A program made the position numbers and the translations under genes. Source: 70-18 sp041691815 (lineage in GTDB: Bacteria > Pseudomonadota > Alphaproteobacteria > Acetobacterales > Acetobacteraceae). From it: a DNA stretch of 22,010 nucleotides. A model generated the notes under the pieces. That model did no database searches and was not told the origin of the DNA. It saw only the letters and a list, made by a program, of their open reading frames with translations. Positions within the stretch are counted from its first letter, which is position 1, and every line of letters starts with the position of its first letter. Positions 1 to 7,125 of the stretch are shown here, piece after piece. Where the stretch lies: contig JBEPTZ010000073.1 in the NCBI GenBank assembly GCA_041691815.1, forward strand, positions 1 through 22,010. The letters are read 5' to 3'.

Positions 1-50
1 TCGATGAAGCGATAAACGTCGATGTCGACTTCAACCGGACGCTGCTGCAT
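1..50 (-). CDS. Partial unknown gene, 5' end only (runs off the left edge)
   Basis: An ATG on the minus strand at position 50 opens a frame that stays open to the window edge, giving MQQRPVEVDIDVYRFI. It is preceded by a purine-rich stretch (AAGGGAAAG) at a suitable distance for a ribosome binding site, and by AT-rich DNA that contrasts with the rest of the window and could be a promoter. Only 16 complete codons are visible, so no family can be assigned. The 'VEVDxDVY' pattern recalls the start of some small DNA-binding or regulator-like proteins, but this is only an impression. An insertion sequence ends 48 bp upstream of the start codon, so its expression may be affected by that insertion. 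Confidence 0.4.
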   Translation of the reverse strand, partial: MQQRPVEVDIDVYRFI

Positions 51-98
51 CGTCTTTCCCTTTATTTACTGAAAACAATATGGTTCTAAGGGATTTTA

Positions 99-971
99 GG
101 CTGTGTGGACGGAATCCCTGACATGCTGTTCTGAGGGTTCTCGAAACGGGGATTGTTCGAATCACTGCGTGACCGGTATCAGGGAGCCGGACATGCTGAC
201 GAGGATGACGGAGCGCGATTGGTCGATCGTGCTGGAGGTGTTTGATGCGGCACAGTCGAGCCGGGGAGAGCCAGGGCATGATGACCGGAGATTTCTCGAG
301 GCGATCCACTACTTCACGGTGCACAGCATAACGTGGCGGGCACTGCCCAGCGAATATGGCAACTGGAACAGCGTATGGAAGCGGTTCTGGCGGCTCAGCC
401 GCTCTGGGGTATTTGAGGCATTCTTCCAGTTGCTGGCGGAGTGCAGCCAGACGGCACAGTTGGTCCAGTTTTTCGACAGCACAACAGCGCGCGCTCATGT
501 TTCGGCGGCCGGCGCAAAAGGGGGCAGCAGCATCAGGCGTTTGGCCGCTCGCGCGGCGGCTTCTCGACCAAAATCCACCTCAAGACCGATCTCGACGGCA
601 ACCCCCTCGACTTCCATCTAACCGGCGGCCAAGCCAGCGACAGCACGCAGTTCGAGACCTCGCTCGACATCGGCCCCGACATCCGCCCGCGCATCGCGAT
701 GACAGACAAGGGCTATGATAGCCATGCCAATCGGGCGGCGGCGCTTGCGCGCGGCATCACACCGGTTATCCCGCGCCGCGATAACTCCAAGCAAAGAGGA
801 CGCTTCTTTCCGAAGCGCCTCTATAAGCTCCGCGCCCGCATCGAGCAGACAATCGGCAAGCTCAAGCGCTTCAAACGCGTCGCCATGCGTCGCGAAAAGA
901 CCGACATCAGCTACTCAGCTATCCTCAGCTTCGCTTGCGCGCTAATGCTGATTAAATCCGTCCACACAGCC
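99..971 (+). mobile_element. IS5-family insertion sequence (IS427-like), apparently intact
   Basis: The element is 873 bp long. It is bounded by perfect 15-bp terminal inverted repeats, GGCTGTGTGGACGGA at 99-113 and its reverse complement at 957-971. The dinucleotide TA flanks both ends (97-98 and 972-973), consistent with a 2-bp target duplication as seen in the IS427 group of IS5. It contains one transposase gene divided over two overlapping frames, as in that group. Both ends and all three catalytic residues are present, so the copy looks recent and potentially active. It lies between the edge gene and a methyltransferase gene and does not interrupt a visible reading frame. Base composition is less GC-rich than the neighbours. 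Subgroup assignment is from memory of the family and was not searched. Confidence 0.92.
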
Positions 972-974
972 TAG
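193..974 (+). CDS. IS5-family transposase, made by a -1 frameshift (orfA 193-621 plus orfB to 974)
   Basis: The first frame starts at ATG 193, six bases after AGGGAG, and would stop alone at 621 (142 aa). It carries the DUF4096-type N-terminal domain (WRALPSEYGNW, residues 48-58) and the first catalytic Asp in FFDSTTARAH (D95). The second frame, in register -1, continues with GRSRGGFSTKIH, the second Asp in MTDKGYDSHANR, and the Glu in RARIEQTIGKLKRF. The frames join naturally at the A4G5 run at 516-524, where the orfA peptide AGAKGG passes to the orfB peptide QAFGRSRGG. The full product would be about 260 aa, normal for this IS group. The stop codon TAG (972-974) lies outside the element: its first two bases are the TA target duplication. 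The product catalyses DDE-type cut-and-paste transposition. Family is certain; the exact slip position is inferred. Confidence 0.88.
513..527 (+). other. Candidate -1 ribosomal frameshift site in the transposase gene
   Basis: The run AAAAGGGGG occupies 516-524. In the incoming frame it reads GCA AAA GGG GGC. Moving back one base gives the frame that encodes the rest of the DDE domain. Both frames are open here, and the conserved protein sequence crosses from one to the other at this point. Programmed -1 shifting at A/G runs is established for several IS families. The slip has not been shown for this copy. Confidence 0.6.
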
Positions 975-1036
975 AGTCAAGCAAGATTTCCAGCATCCCG
1001 CCCGACGTGCAAAATTCTCGATTTGCGCGCTGCGGC

Positions 1037-1507
1037 TTACAGCCAGCGGCGAGCGCGGGCCTGGTAGGCGCGGTAGACGGCGCCGAATTTGCCGGTGAGA
1101 TAGGCTTCCTCGCGGGCGATCACGCCGTAGCGGATCACCAAGTAGAGCGGCACCAGCATGGCCAGCAGCCAAAGCCGGTTGAAGCCGATTGCCAGGCCGG
1201 CCAGCCACAGCATCAGGCCGAGATAGATCGGGTTGCGGGTGAACCGGTAGGGTCCATCGGCGACAATCGCGGTGGTCGGCTTGTTGGGTTCGACGCGGGT
1301 GCCGGCCTTGCGCATGGCCAGGATCGCCCAGATCGCCAGCGCGAAACCGAGCAGCAGCAGGCCGCCGCCGATCCAGCCGCGCGGGACGGAGGCCGGGACG
1401 AATGGCGATGGCCAGAGCCAGTCCAGCGCGAAACCGGCGGCCACCGCCAGCGCCCAGGCGAGCGGCGGCGGGATCAGCACGCCGGCGTGGTCGGTGGGGC
1501 CGCTCAT
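1037..1507 (-). CDS. Isoprenylcysteine carboxyl methyltransferase (ICMT)/PEMT-family integral membrane protein
   Basis: The 156-aa protein has about four hydrophobic segments and the C-terminal signature of bacterial ICMT/phospholipid methyltransferase-like proteins. This includes GPYRFTRNPIYLG (about residues 85-97), where the Arg-x-Pro region contributes to S-adenosylmethionine binding, and the closing EEAYLTGKFGAVYRAY motif, whose paired Glu and Tyr residues are typical. Members transfer methyl groups to small or lipid substrates at the inner membrane. True prenylcysteine substrates are not expected in bacteria, so the substrate is unknown. The ATG at 1507 lies 28 bp after the stop of the 129-aa gene, and the gene is probably last in an operon with it and the M20 peptidase. 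Length and motifs look complete. The right end of the IS lies 65 bp beyond its stop codon. Confidence 0.85.
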   Translation of the reverse strand: MSGPTDHAGVLIPPPLAWALAVAAGFALDWLWPSPFVPASVPRGWIGGGLLLLGFALAIWAILAMRKAGTRVEPNKPTTAIVADGPYRFTRNPIYLGLMLWLAGLAIGFNRLWLLAMLVPLYLVIRYGVIAREEAYLTGKFGAVYRAYQARARRWL

Positions 1508-1535
1508 TTGAGTGGTGCTCCGTGGCCGGTCGGTT

Positions 1536-1925
1536 TCACCCCAGCAGCACCGGCTCGCCCTGGCGGTTGAACGGCAGGAACGCCTCGATGTCGCCGATCT
1601 TGATCGAGTCGACCATGCGTTGCAACGCGGCCTCGATGTCCGCCGTGCCGGCCGGGCCGGGCAGTGCGGCGGTGAACAGCACCGCCCAGTCGGGGCCGGC
1701 GCGGCGGGCTTCCTCGACCAGGGCGGCGAAGCTGGCGAGGTCGGCGGGGGCTTTGTCGACGCACATCAGCGGCGCCAGGGTGCCGCCCTCGCCGGCCGCG
1801 AAGGCGGCGCGCTGGGCGGGGCTGGCGCCGTCCGGCAGTTCGGCGCCGGTGAACACCAGCAGCAGGCGCTGGTCGGCTTCCTGGCGGGCTTGCTGCAGCA
1901 GGTCGTCGAAGCTGGCGATGGTCAT
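1536..1925 (-). CDS. Conserved 129-aa protein of unknown function
   Basis: The protein starts MTIASFDDLLQQARQ and is acidic, soluble and without a signal peptide or membrane segment. The pattern (VFTGAELPDGAS, then TLAPLMCVDKAP, then a C-terminal MVDSIKIGDIEAFLPF) matches, from memory, a small proteobacterial family often labelled 'ribonucleotide reductase subunit alpha'. Nothing in it resembles ribonucleotide reductase: the family is far too short and lacks the catalytic cysteines and radical machinery, so I do not adopt that name. The start at 1925 is chosen because it gives the family-like N-terminus and sits 10 bp after the stop of the M20 gene. A longer open frame upstream overlaps that gene out of frame and has a Ser/Pro/Arg-rich artefact composition. 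It is probably co-transcribed with the M20 peptidase and the methyltransferase. Confidence 0.75.
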   Translation of the reverse strand: MTIASFDDLLQQARQEADQRLLLVFTGAELPDGASPAQRAAFAAGEGGTLAPLMCVDKAPADLASFAALVEEARRAGPDWAVLFTAALPGPAGTADIEAALQRMVDSIKIGDIEAFLPFNRQGEPVLLG

Positions 1926-1935
1926 GGCGGGGTTC

Positions 1936-3108
1936 CTATAGTCCGGCGGTGCTGAGTCGCAGGATGGCGCGGGCGCAGGCCTGGGCGCGGGGGACCAGGC
2001 TGGACAGGGTGAGAAATTCGTCGGGGCTGTGGGCGTTGCCGCCGACCGGGCCGACGGCACAGATGGTCGGCGTGCCGACGCCGGCGGTGAAGCCGGAATC
2101 AGCGCAGCCACCGGTGAATTCGCCTGCGGTTTTGAAGCCGCTGGCGGCGGCGGCGGCAACGTAGAGTTCGAACAGTTTCCTGGCCGCCGGGGTCTGGGTG
2201 AGCGGCAGGAATTCGCCGCGGATGGTGAGTTCCGCCTTGGTGCCAGGCACGTAGCTGCGGGCGATGATGGCGGCGATCTTGGCCATGATGTCGTCGCGGT
2301 CGGCGGGCTCGATGTAGCGCAGGTCGATCTGGCCCTCGGCCCAGGGGGCGACGGTGTTGACACTCTGGCCGCCGCTAACCAGGCCGACATTCAGCGTGAT
2401 GCCGCGCTCCAGGTCGGTCAGCGCGTGGATCGCCTGAATCTTGCGGGCGAGTTCCTCGATGGCGCTGATGCCCTCGCTGAAGTTGCCGCCGGAATGCGCC
2501 GCCTTGCCGGTGATGCGCAACGCCGAGAACACCCCGCCCTTGCGGCCGGTGACGACATTGCCGGAGACCCGGCCGGGTTCGGAATTGAACACCACGCGGG
2601 CGCGGCGGGCCTCGGCCTCGATGACGGCGCGGCCCTCCGGGCTGCCGATTTCCTCGTCGCCGGTGAACAGCCCGACCAGCGGCGCCGGGCTGCCGCCGAA
2701 TTTGTGGAAGGCGGCGAGGATGAAGGCGTTCATCACCAGGCCTGCCTTCATGTCGGCGACGCCGGGGCCGTAGGCGGTGTCGCCCTTGATGGTGAACGGG
2801 CGGCGGGCGGTTTCGCCGTCGGCGAACACGGTGTCGCGGTGGCCCATCAGCACGATGTTGCCGCCGGCGTTTCCTTGCGGGCCATCCCAGGGGACGGGTG
2901 CGCGCAGGCAGTCGCCGTGTTTGGACTGGGCCACGCGTTCGACCGGGATGCCCTGGGCGGTGAGGAAATTTTCGATCGCCGCCCCCACCGCGTCGATGCC
3001 CGGCTTGTTGTAGCTGCCGCTGTCGATGTCCACCAGTTCGCGCAGCAGGTCGACCATCGGCTGGTGCTGGGTGGCGAGCCAGGCGGTGATCTGGTCGGTC
3101 GCGGTCAT
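1936..3108 (-). CDS. M20-family zinc metallopeptidase (carboxypeptidase G2/ArgE-like)
   Basis: The 390-aa protein has the full metal site of M20 hydrolases. It contains H90 and D92 in GHRDT, bridging D119 in GVADMK, catalytic E152 and metal ligand E153 in GDEEIGSPEGR, E177 in NSEPGR and H360 in GGNAHSPDEFL. The central dimerisation domain lies at about residues 185-295 (KAAHSGGNFSEGISA). These enzymes remove an amino acid from a peptide or acyl-amino-acid bond, typically in the cytoplasm or periplasm. No clear signal peptide is seen, so a cytoplasmic enzyme is more likely. The closest resemblance is to glutamate carboxypeptidase-like members, but the substrate cannot be read from sequence. 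The start at 3108 has GAGG about nine bases upstream; the open frame extends 29 codons further without family-like sequence. It lies between a DHA2 exporter and the 129-aa gene on the same strand. Confidence 0.9.
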   Translation of the reverse strand: MTATDQITAWLATQHQPMVDLLRELVDIDSGSYNKPGIDAVGAAIENFLTAQGIPVERVAQSKHGDCLRAPVPWDGPQGNAGGNIVLMGHRDTVFADGETARRPFTIKGDTAYGPGVADMKAGLVMNAFILAAFHKFGGSPAPLVGLFTGDEEIGSPEGRAVIEAEARRARVVFNSEPGRVSGNVVTGRKGGVFSALRITGKAAHSGGNFSEGISAIEELARKIQAIHALTDLERGITLNVGLVSGGQSVNTVAPWAEGQIDLRYIEPADRDDIMAKIAAIIARSYVPGTKAELTIRGEFLPLTQTPAARKLFELYVAAAAASGFKTAGEFTGGCADSGFTAGVGTPTICAVGPVGGNAHSPDEFLTLSSLVPRAQACARAILRLSTAGL

Positions 3109-3141
3109 GCTTGCCTCGTGCGGAGTGTGGCGCATGATCGG

Positions 3142-3158
3142 CCGGATCGCCGATCCGG
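3142..3158 (-). terminator. Hairpin between the exporter and peptidase genes, possible terminator
   Basis: A perfect 7-bp stem with a 3-base loop (CCGGATC-GCC-GATCCGG) lies in the 55-bp gap after the exporter stop codon. There is no T-run after it on the minus strand, so it may be a Rho-assisted end, an mRNA-stabilising hairpin, or nothing. Confidence 0.3.
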
Positions 3159-3163
3159 GCAAC

Positions 3164-4687
3164 TCAGCGCACGGCGACCACCGGCCTGGGCACATGCTTG
3201 CGCATCAGCAGCAGCAGCAGCAGCGACGGCACCACCACCAGCGTCATCAGCCGAAAATCGTTGTTGAAGGCGATGATCTGCGCCTGGTGGTTGATCATCT
3301 GGTCGAGCATCGCCGCACCGCGGGTGGTGGCCGGGTCGAGCAGCTGCGACATCACCCCGTGGTTCTGCAATTCGCGGTCGAACGGGGTGATCACGGCGGC
3401 CAGATTGGCGTGCGACACCTGGGTGGAACGCACCAGCAGCATCGAGGTGATCGACACGCCGACCGCCTGCCCCATGCTGCGGCACAGCGACTGCAACGAG
3501 GTGGCGTACGGCCGCAGCGACGCCTGCAAGGTGGTGTAGGCGATCACCGTCATCGGGTTGAACACGAAGCCGATGGCGAAGCCCTGGACCAGCAGGGTCA
3601 TCATCATGCGGGTCTGCGAGACGTCCGGCGTCCAGTAGCTCATCGAGTAGAACGCCGCCCCCAGCAGCAGCAGGCCGAACGCCATCAGCACGCGATGCTC
3701 GATGCGGTCGGCCAGCCTCGCTGCCAGCTGCATGCCGATCACCGTGCCGACGCCGCGCGGCGCCATCGACAGGCCGGCGACCTCCACCGGGTAGCCGGCC
3801 AGGCTCTCCAGGTAGGGCGCCATCAGCGAGGAACTGGCCAGCAGCAGGGTGGCGGTGAAGAACACCATCAGCACGCCGCAGACCAGATTGCGGTCGCGGA
3901 ACAGCGCCGGCGGCAAGAACGGGCGCTCGGCGGTGAGCATGTGGACCAGGAACAGGTACAGCCCGAGGCCGGCCAGCACCGCCTCGACGATGATTTCGCG
4001 CGACGAGAACCAGTCCTGGTTCTGGCCGCGATCCAGCAGCAGTTGCAGCGCGCCGATGCCGAGTGCCAGCACCACGAAGCCGCTCCAGTCGAATTTCAGC
4101 TCCGCCCGCGGCGGCACTTTCGGCAGGAACACCAGCAGCCCGATCACCGCCAGCACGCCGAACGGCAGGTTGACGTAGAACACCGAGCGCCAGGTGTAGG
4201 CCTCGGTCAGGTAGCCGCCGAGGGTGGGGCCGCAGATCGGGCCGAGCATCACCCCCATGCCGAAGATCGCCATCGCCTGGGCGCGTTTCTCGAACGGGTA
4301 GATGTCCAGCATGGTGGCCTGCGACAGCGGCACCAGGGCGGCGCCGCACATGCCCTGCAGGAAGCGGAATATCACCATCTGCTGCAGCGAGTCGGCCGCC
4401 CCGCACAGCATCGAGGCGCAGACGAAGCCGGCCATGCAGGCGACATGCAGGTTGCGCCGGCCGAACCGCACCGCCAGCCAGCCGACCGGGGCGGTCATGA
4501 TCGCCACCGCGATGACGTAGGAGGTGAGCACCCAGGTGATCTCGTCGGAACTGGCCGACAGGCTGCCCTGCATGTACGGCAGCGACACGTTGGCGATCGA
4601 GGTGTCGAGCGACTGCATCAGGTTGCCCATCATCACGCACAGCACGATCAGCCGGCGGTTGGGGAGTGCTGATGCGGCGCCTGACAC
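3164..4687 (-). CDS. DHA2-family (EmrB/QacA-type) MFS multidrug exporter
   Basis: The 507-aa protein has the length and hydrophobic profile of a 14-helix major facilitator. Helix 1 carries LDTSIANVSLPYMQGSL, the DHA2 hallmark with its membrane Asp. Motif A follows as GWLAVRFGRRNL in the helix 2-3 loop, and the antiporter motif C as GVMLGPICGPTLGG in helix 5. EmrB-type proteins export hydrophobic drugs in exchange for protons across the inner membrane, usually with an EmrA periplasmic adaptor and an outer-membrane channel. No emrA homologue is next to this gene, so it either works alone or uses a partner encoded elsewhere. The start is a GTG at 4687 with the peptide VSGAASALPNRRL; no strong ribosome binding site precedes it. 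A possible promoter lies about 100 bp upstream. Confidence 0.9.
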   Translation of the reverse strand: MSGAASALPNRRLIVLCVMMGNLMQSLDTSIANVSLPYMQGSLSASSDEITWVLTSYVIAVAIMTAPVGWLAVRFGRRNLHVACMAGFVCASMLCGAADSLQQMVIFRFLQGMCGAALVPLSQATMLDIYPFEKRAQAMAIFGMGVMLGPICGPTLGGYLTEAYTWRSVFYVNLPFGVLAVIGLLVFLPKVPPRAELKFDWSGFVVLALGIGALQLLLDRGQNQDWFSSREIIVEAVLAGLGLYLFLVHMLTAERPFLPPALFRDRNLVCGVLMVFFTATLLLASSSLMAPYLESLAGYPVEVAGLSMAPRGVGTVIGMQLAARLADRIEHRVLMAFGLLLLGAAFYSMSYWTPDVSQTRMMMTLLVQGFAIGFVFNPMTVIAYTTLQASLRPYATSLQSLCRSMGQAVGVSITSMLLVRSTQVSHANLAAVITPFDRELQNHGVMSQLLDPATTRGAAMLDQMINHQAQIIAFNNDFRLMTLVVVPSLLLLLLMRKHVPRPVVAVR

Positions 4688-4789
4688 CGGGAATTCAGGG
4701 TCCGGCCGGGCGGGCGTGCAGCCGTGGGCGTCGCCGGTTCATGCGGGTCGTGTTCCCCTCAGCCCGTGAGCGGGCGTCGCAGCGGGGAA

Positions 4790-4817
4790 ACTGTAGACCG
4801 TCGGCATCCGGCTGCAA
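4790..4817 (-). promoter_or_regulatory. Possible promoter of the DHA2 exporter gene
   Basis: Read on the minus strand, TTGCAG and TACAGT are separated by 16 bp, about 100 bp upstream of the exporter start codon. This is a fair match to a housekeeping promoter. A 5-bp GC hairpin (4762-4775) follows in the predicted leader. There is no independent support. Confidence 0.3.
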
Positions 4818-4899
4818 GGGCGGGGGAGACTGGCGCGGCATGCGGTCGGCTGCGGGCGGAGGCACGCTGGTGAACGGACAAGGCAGGCAAGATAGATTC

Positions 4900-5144
4900 A
4901 CAAAGAGGCGAAGAGGCGAAGAGGAGCAAGTGAAGGATTTCTTCCTTCTCCCCGCCTCCATGTGCATCGCCATCCTGAAGGCAAGGTCAACATGGAGGCG
5001 GGGAGAAGGGATTTGGAAACCGGATCGCGTAATTGAAACTATTGAATAATTCTCTGAATTATGCGACAAATCAGAACCAACGTGACCGTGGGAGCGAGGT
5101 CAACGACATCTCCTGGCTTCCTCTTCGCCTCTACGTCTCTTTGT
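4900..5144. repeat. Nested inverted-repeat element (possible MITE or intergenic repeat)
   Basis: The outer arms are 26 bp long with 24 matches: ACAAAGAGGCGAAGAGGCGA onward at 4900-4925, and its reverse complement at 5119-5144. The inner arms are a perfect 20-bp inverted repeat at 4944-4963 and 4990-5009, enclosing a 26-base spacer. The outer arms carry the periodic AGAGGCGA motif, like the 'caaagacgcaaag' intergenic repeats common in many bacterial genomes. The element lacks a coding region, so it could be a non-autonomous mobile element, a dispersed palindromic repeat, or a composite terminator for the permease gene. Only one copy is in the window. Confidence 0.65.
4944..5009. repeat. Perfect 20-bp inverted repeat with 26-base spacer
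   Basis: The arms at 4944-4963 and 4990-5009 match base for base (CCTTCTCCCCGCCTCCATGT and its complement). Transcribed from either strand they would form a very stable hairpin. There is no T-tract directly after either arm, so it is not a classical intrinsic terminator. Confidence 0.8.
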
Positions 5145-5170
5145 CATTCTGCCTTGCTTGCTGGGACCGC

Positions 5171-6775
5171 TTACTGCGTCGACTCAATCCGCACCATCAT
5201 CGCCGCCGTCTCCTCGGCCGGCAGGGCCGAGGCCAGCGCCAGCCAGGTGACCAGCAGGCTCCAGATCGCCACCAGCACCACGCCGGGCCAGAATCCGAGC
5301 ACCCCCCAGCCGCCGCCGATATCGCTGAGCGCCGAGAGCACCCACATGCCGCCGAACCACGGCAGCAGCCAGCCGATATAGCGCCAGCCGAAGAAGCTGG
5401 CCGGCCGGCGGGCGACGAAGTGGTAATACAGCGCATACAGCACGAACCCGACCGCCAGGATGGCGAACATGTACGAGTTGGTGACGAAGCCGGTCCAGTA
5501 GATGATCCAGTTGCTGCAGATGAAGGCGACCGGCGCCACGATCCACGCCCCCCACAGCCGGAACGCGCGCGGCCGCTGCGGCTGGCTGCGGCGCATCACC
5601 AGCAGCACGATCGGGCCGAGGCCGTAGGTCAGCACGGTCACCGAGGTGATATAGCCGATCAGCAACTGCCAGGCCGGGAACGGCAGCATGAACAGCACGC
5701 CGACCACCCACATCACCGCCACCCCGGTCCACGGCACCCGCGCCCGGTTGAGCCACGTGAGCCAGGCCGGCCCGCCCTTCATCTCGCCCACCGCGAACAG
5801 GATGCGCGAGCCGGCGGTGACGTAGATCAGCCCGGTGCCACCCGGCGAGACATAGGCATCGATATACAGCAAGGTCGCCAGCCAGCCGATGCCGAGCGAG
5901 GCAGCCAGCCCGGCGAACGGCCCGGCGGCGCCGGCGAAGGTCATATGGGTCCAGCCCTGGGCGAGGTCGGAGGGCGTCAGCGCCATCAGGAACGCCACCT
6001 GCAACGCCACGTAGATCACCGCCGACAGCAGCACCGAGCCGATCACCGCCAGCGGAATGTCGCGGCCGGGGTTGCTGGTCTCGCCGCCGAGGTCGATCGC
6101 GGTGCGAAAGCCGAGATAGCTGAACACGATGCCGGCCGCCGGCAGGGCGATGAAGATGCCCGAGACATGGTAGCTGCCGGGGTCGGCGGCCCAGACGTTC
6201 CAGTGCGTGCTGGCGGCGATCAGCACGATCACCGTCAGGATCGGCACCGCAATCTTCCACCAGGTGACGGCGGAGTTGACGGTCAGCAGCATCCGCACCG
6301 CCAGCAGGTTGACGATCGACAGCAGCAGCAGCAGGGCCGCGCAGGCGATGAAGCCGTCCAGCGTCAGCAGCCCGTTGCTGCCGGTCTGGATCAGGCCGGG
6401 GATGTAGTTGCTGGCGTAGGTGATGACCGCCTCGGCCTCCACCGCCGCCACCGGCACATAGGCGAGGAACAGCATCCAGCCCCAGATTCGCCCCAGTCCC
6501 GCGCCGTGGCTGGCGTGGCTCATCTGCACCAACGCACCGCTGCGCGGGAACATCGCGCCGAGTTCGGCGAAACACAGCGCGATCAGCATGATGATGACCG
6601 CACCGACCACCCAGCTCCAGATCGCCAGCGGGCCGGCGATGCGCGCGGCATGATAGGCGCCGAACAGCCAGCCGGAGCCGATCATGCTGGTGACGCTGGC
6701 GAACAGCAGGCCGATGATGCGGGCATCGCGTCGCAGCGACGAATGCGACCCCGCGTGGGCGTCGGTGGCTGACAT
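5171..6775 (-). CDS. APC-superfamily amino acid permease
   Basis: The 534-aa protein has about 12 hydrophobic segments. The first carries the APC-type unwound helix sequence TSMIGSGWLFGAYHAA (about residues 28-43), where substrate carboxylate binding takes place in this superfamily. A later GFRTAIDLGGETSNPGRDIP segment matches the conserved APC loop with its Glu and Pro-x-Arg/Lys positions. Such proteins take up amino acids or related amines with protons at the inner membrane. The closest resemblance is to the aspartate or basic amino acid symporter groups, but the substrate is not determined. The start at 6775 is preceded by GGGGGAGAG. An upstream in-frame extension (to 7048) lacks family-like sequence and crosses the intergenic region. 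The gene is divergent from the sugar ABC operon across a 350-bp gap. Confidence 0.88.
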   Translation of the reverse strand: MSATDAHAGSHSSLRRDARIIGLLFASVTSMIGSGWLFGAYHAARIAGPLAIWSWVVGAVIIMLIALCFAELGAMFPRSGALVQMSHASHGAGLGRIWGWMLFLAYVPVAAVEAEAVITYASNYIPGLIQTGSNGLLTLDGFIACAALLLLLSIVNLLAVRMLLTVNSAVTWWKIAVPILTVIVLIAASTHWNVWAADPGSYHVSGIFIALPAAGIVFSYLGFRTAIDLGGETSNPGRDIPLAVIGSVLLSAVIYVALQVAFLMALTPSDLAQGWTHMTFAGAAGPFAGLAASLGIGWLATLLYIDAYVSPGGTGLIYVTAGSRILFAVGEMKGGPAWLTWLNRARVPWTGVAVMWVVGVLFMLPFPAWQLLIGYITSVTVLTYGLGPIVLLVMRRSQPQRPRAFRLWGAWIVAPVAFICSNWIIYWTGFVTNSYMFAILAVGFVLYALYYHFVARRPASFFGWRYIGWLLPWFGGMWVLSALSDIGGGWGVLGFWPGVVLVAIWSLLVTWLALASALPAEETAAMMVRIESTQ

Positions 6776-6979
6776 CCTGTTACTCTCCCCCGGTTGCTCT
6801 GCGTGGCGATCCGGCGGGCGCACAGGCGGGCGTCGGCATTCGCGTGGCGGCCTGCAATGGCCGTCGCTGCGCGGAATAACCTTGATCCGCGGCCGACTCC
6901 AGCCGCTGGGGCGGAGTTGGGCAGCAAGGTAACCCGTTGCAAGACCGCGAACGATTTTTATCCGCACCATGCGCGCCGC

Positions 6980-7009
6980 TTGACGGTGCCGGAAATCATT
7001 CGATACAGT
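6980..7009 (+). promoter_or_regulatory. Likely housekeeping promoter of the sugar ABC operon
   Basis: TTGACG at 6980-6985 and TACAGT at 7004-7009 are 18 bp apart and face the binding-protein gene. The local AT-richness after the -35 hexamer fits. A leader of about 110 bases would precede the ATG at 7126. Confidence 0.5.
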
Positions 7010-7086
7010 CTGAAAACTCTGACGCGGGATGCCGTTGACGGGGCGCATCCATACCCGGCGGCGCGGCCGGCGCGGCGGTTCGGGTC

Positions 7087-7117
7087 AGCAAAACAATCGG
7101 CTTAGCAAAACAACGGG
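7087..7117 (+). repeat. 14-bp direct repeat just before the binding-protein ribosome binding site
   Basis: AGCAAAACAATCGG (7087-7100) and AGCAAAACAACGGG (7104-7117) differ at two positions and are spaced 17 bp start to start. The second copy abuts the ribosome binding site. It could be a regulator site or a chance local duplication. Confidence 0.5.
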
Positions 7118-7125
7118 TGGAAGCC

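Larger units (their letters stand above)
4688..5170. other. Gene-free 483-bp interval holding a nested inverted repeat
   Basis: This gap separates the stop codon of the APC permease from the start of the DHA2 exporter, both on the minus strand. I see no credible gene in it: the open frames present have no family-like sequence and cross the inverted repeats. The left part is GC-rich and holds a weak promoter candidate. The right part (about 4898-5146) is noticeably richer in A and T and consists of the repeat element described separately. Confidence 0.7.
6776..7125. other. Divergent intergenic region between the permease and the ABC operon
   Basis: This 350-bp stretch has no credible gene. 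It contains a good promoter candidate for the ABC operon (6980-7009), a roughly 110-base leader with a GC-rich segment near 7055-7080, and a 14-bp direct repeat just before the ribosome binding site. I could not identify a convincing promoter for the permease or a known operator. Confidence 0.7.

Noticed and set aside
3109..3195. N-terminal extension of the M20 peptidase
   Set aside because: The extra residues are not family-like and run into the exporter gene; the ATG at 3108 has a ribosome binding site and gives a normal N-terminus.
3026..4672. Long plus-strand open frame (about 548 codons) opposite the exporter gene
   Set aside because: Its product is a His/Gln/Arg-rich low-complexity sequence typical of antisense frames in high-GC DNA, while the minus strand encodes a clear MFS protein.
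4900..4925. Short periodic AGAGGCGA repeat considered as a CRISPR-like array
   Set aside because: The units are only about 9 bp, contiguous and without spacers, and the sequence is part of a larger inverted repeat.
4695..5069. Possible small protein (124 codons) in the gap before the exporter
   Set aside because: It crosses both arms of the inner inverted repeat, has no recognisable family features and no convincing ribosome binding site.
5033..6772. Long plus-strand open frame opposite the amino acid permease
   Set aside because: Same antisense artefact composition (Gln, His, Arg, Asp); the minus strand has a membrane protein with conserved APC motifs.
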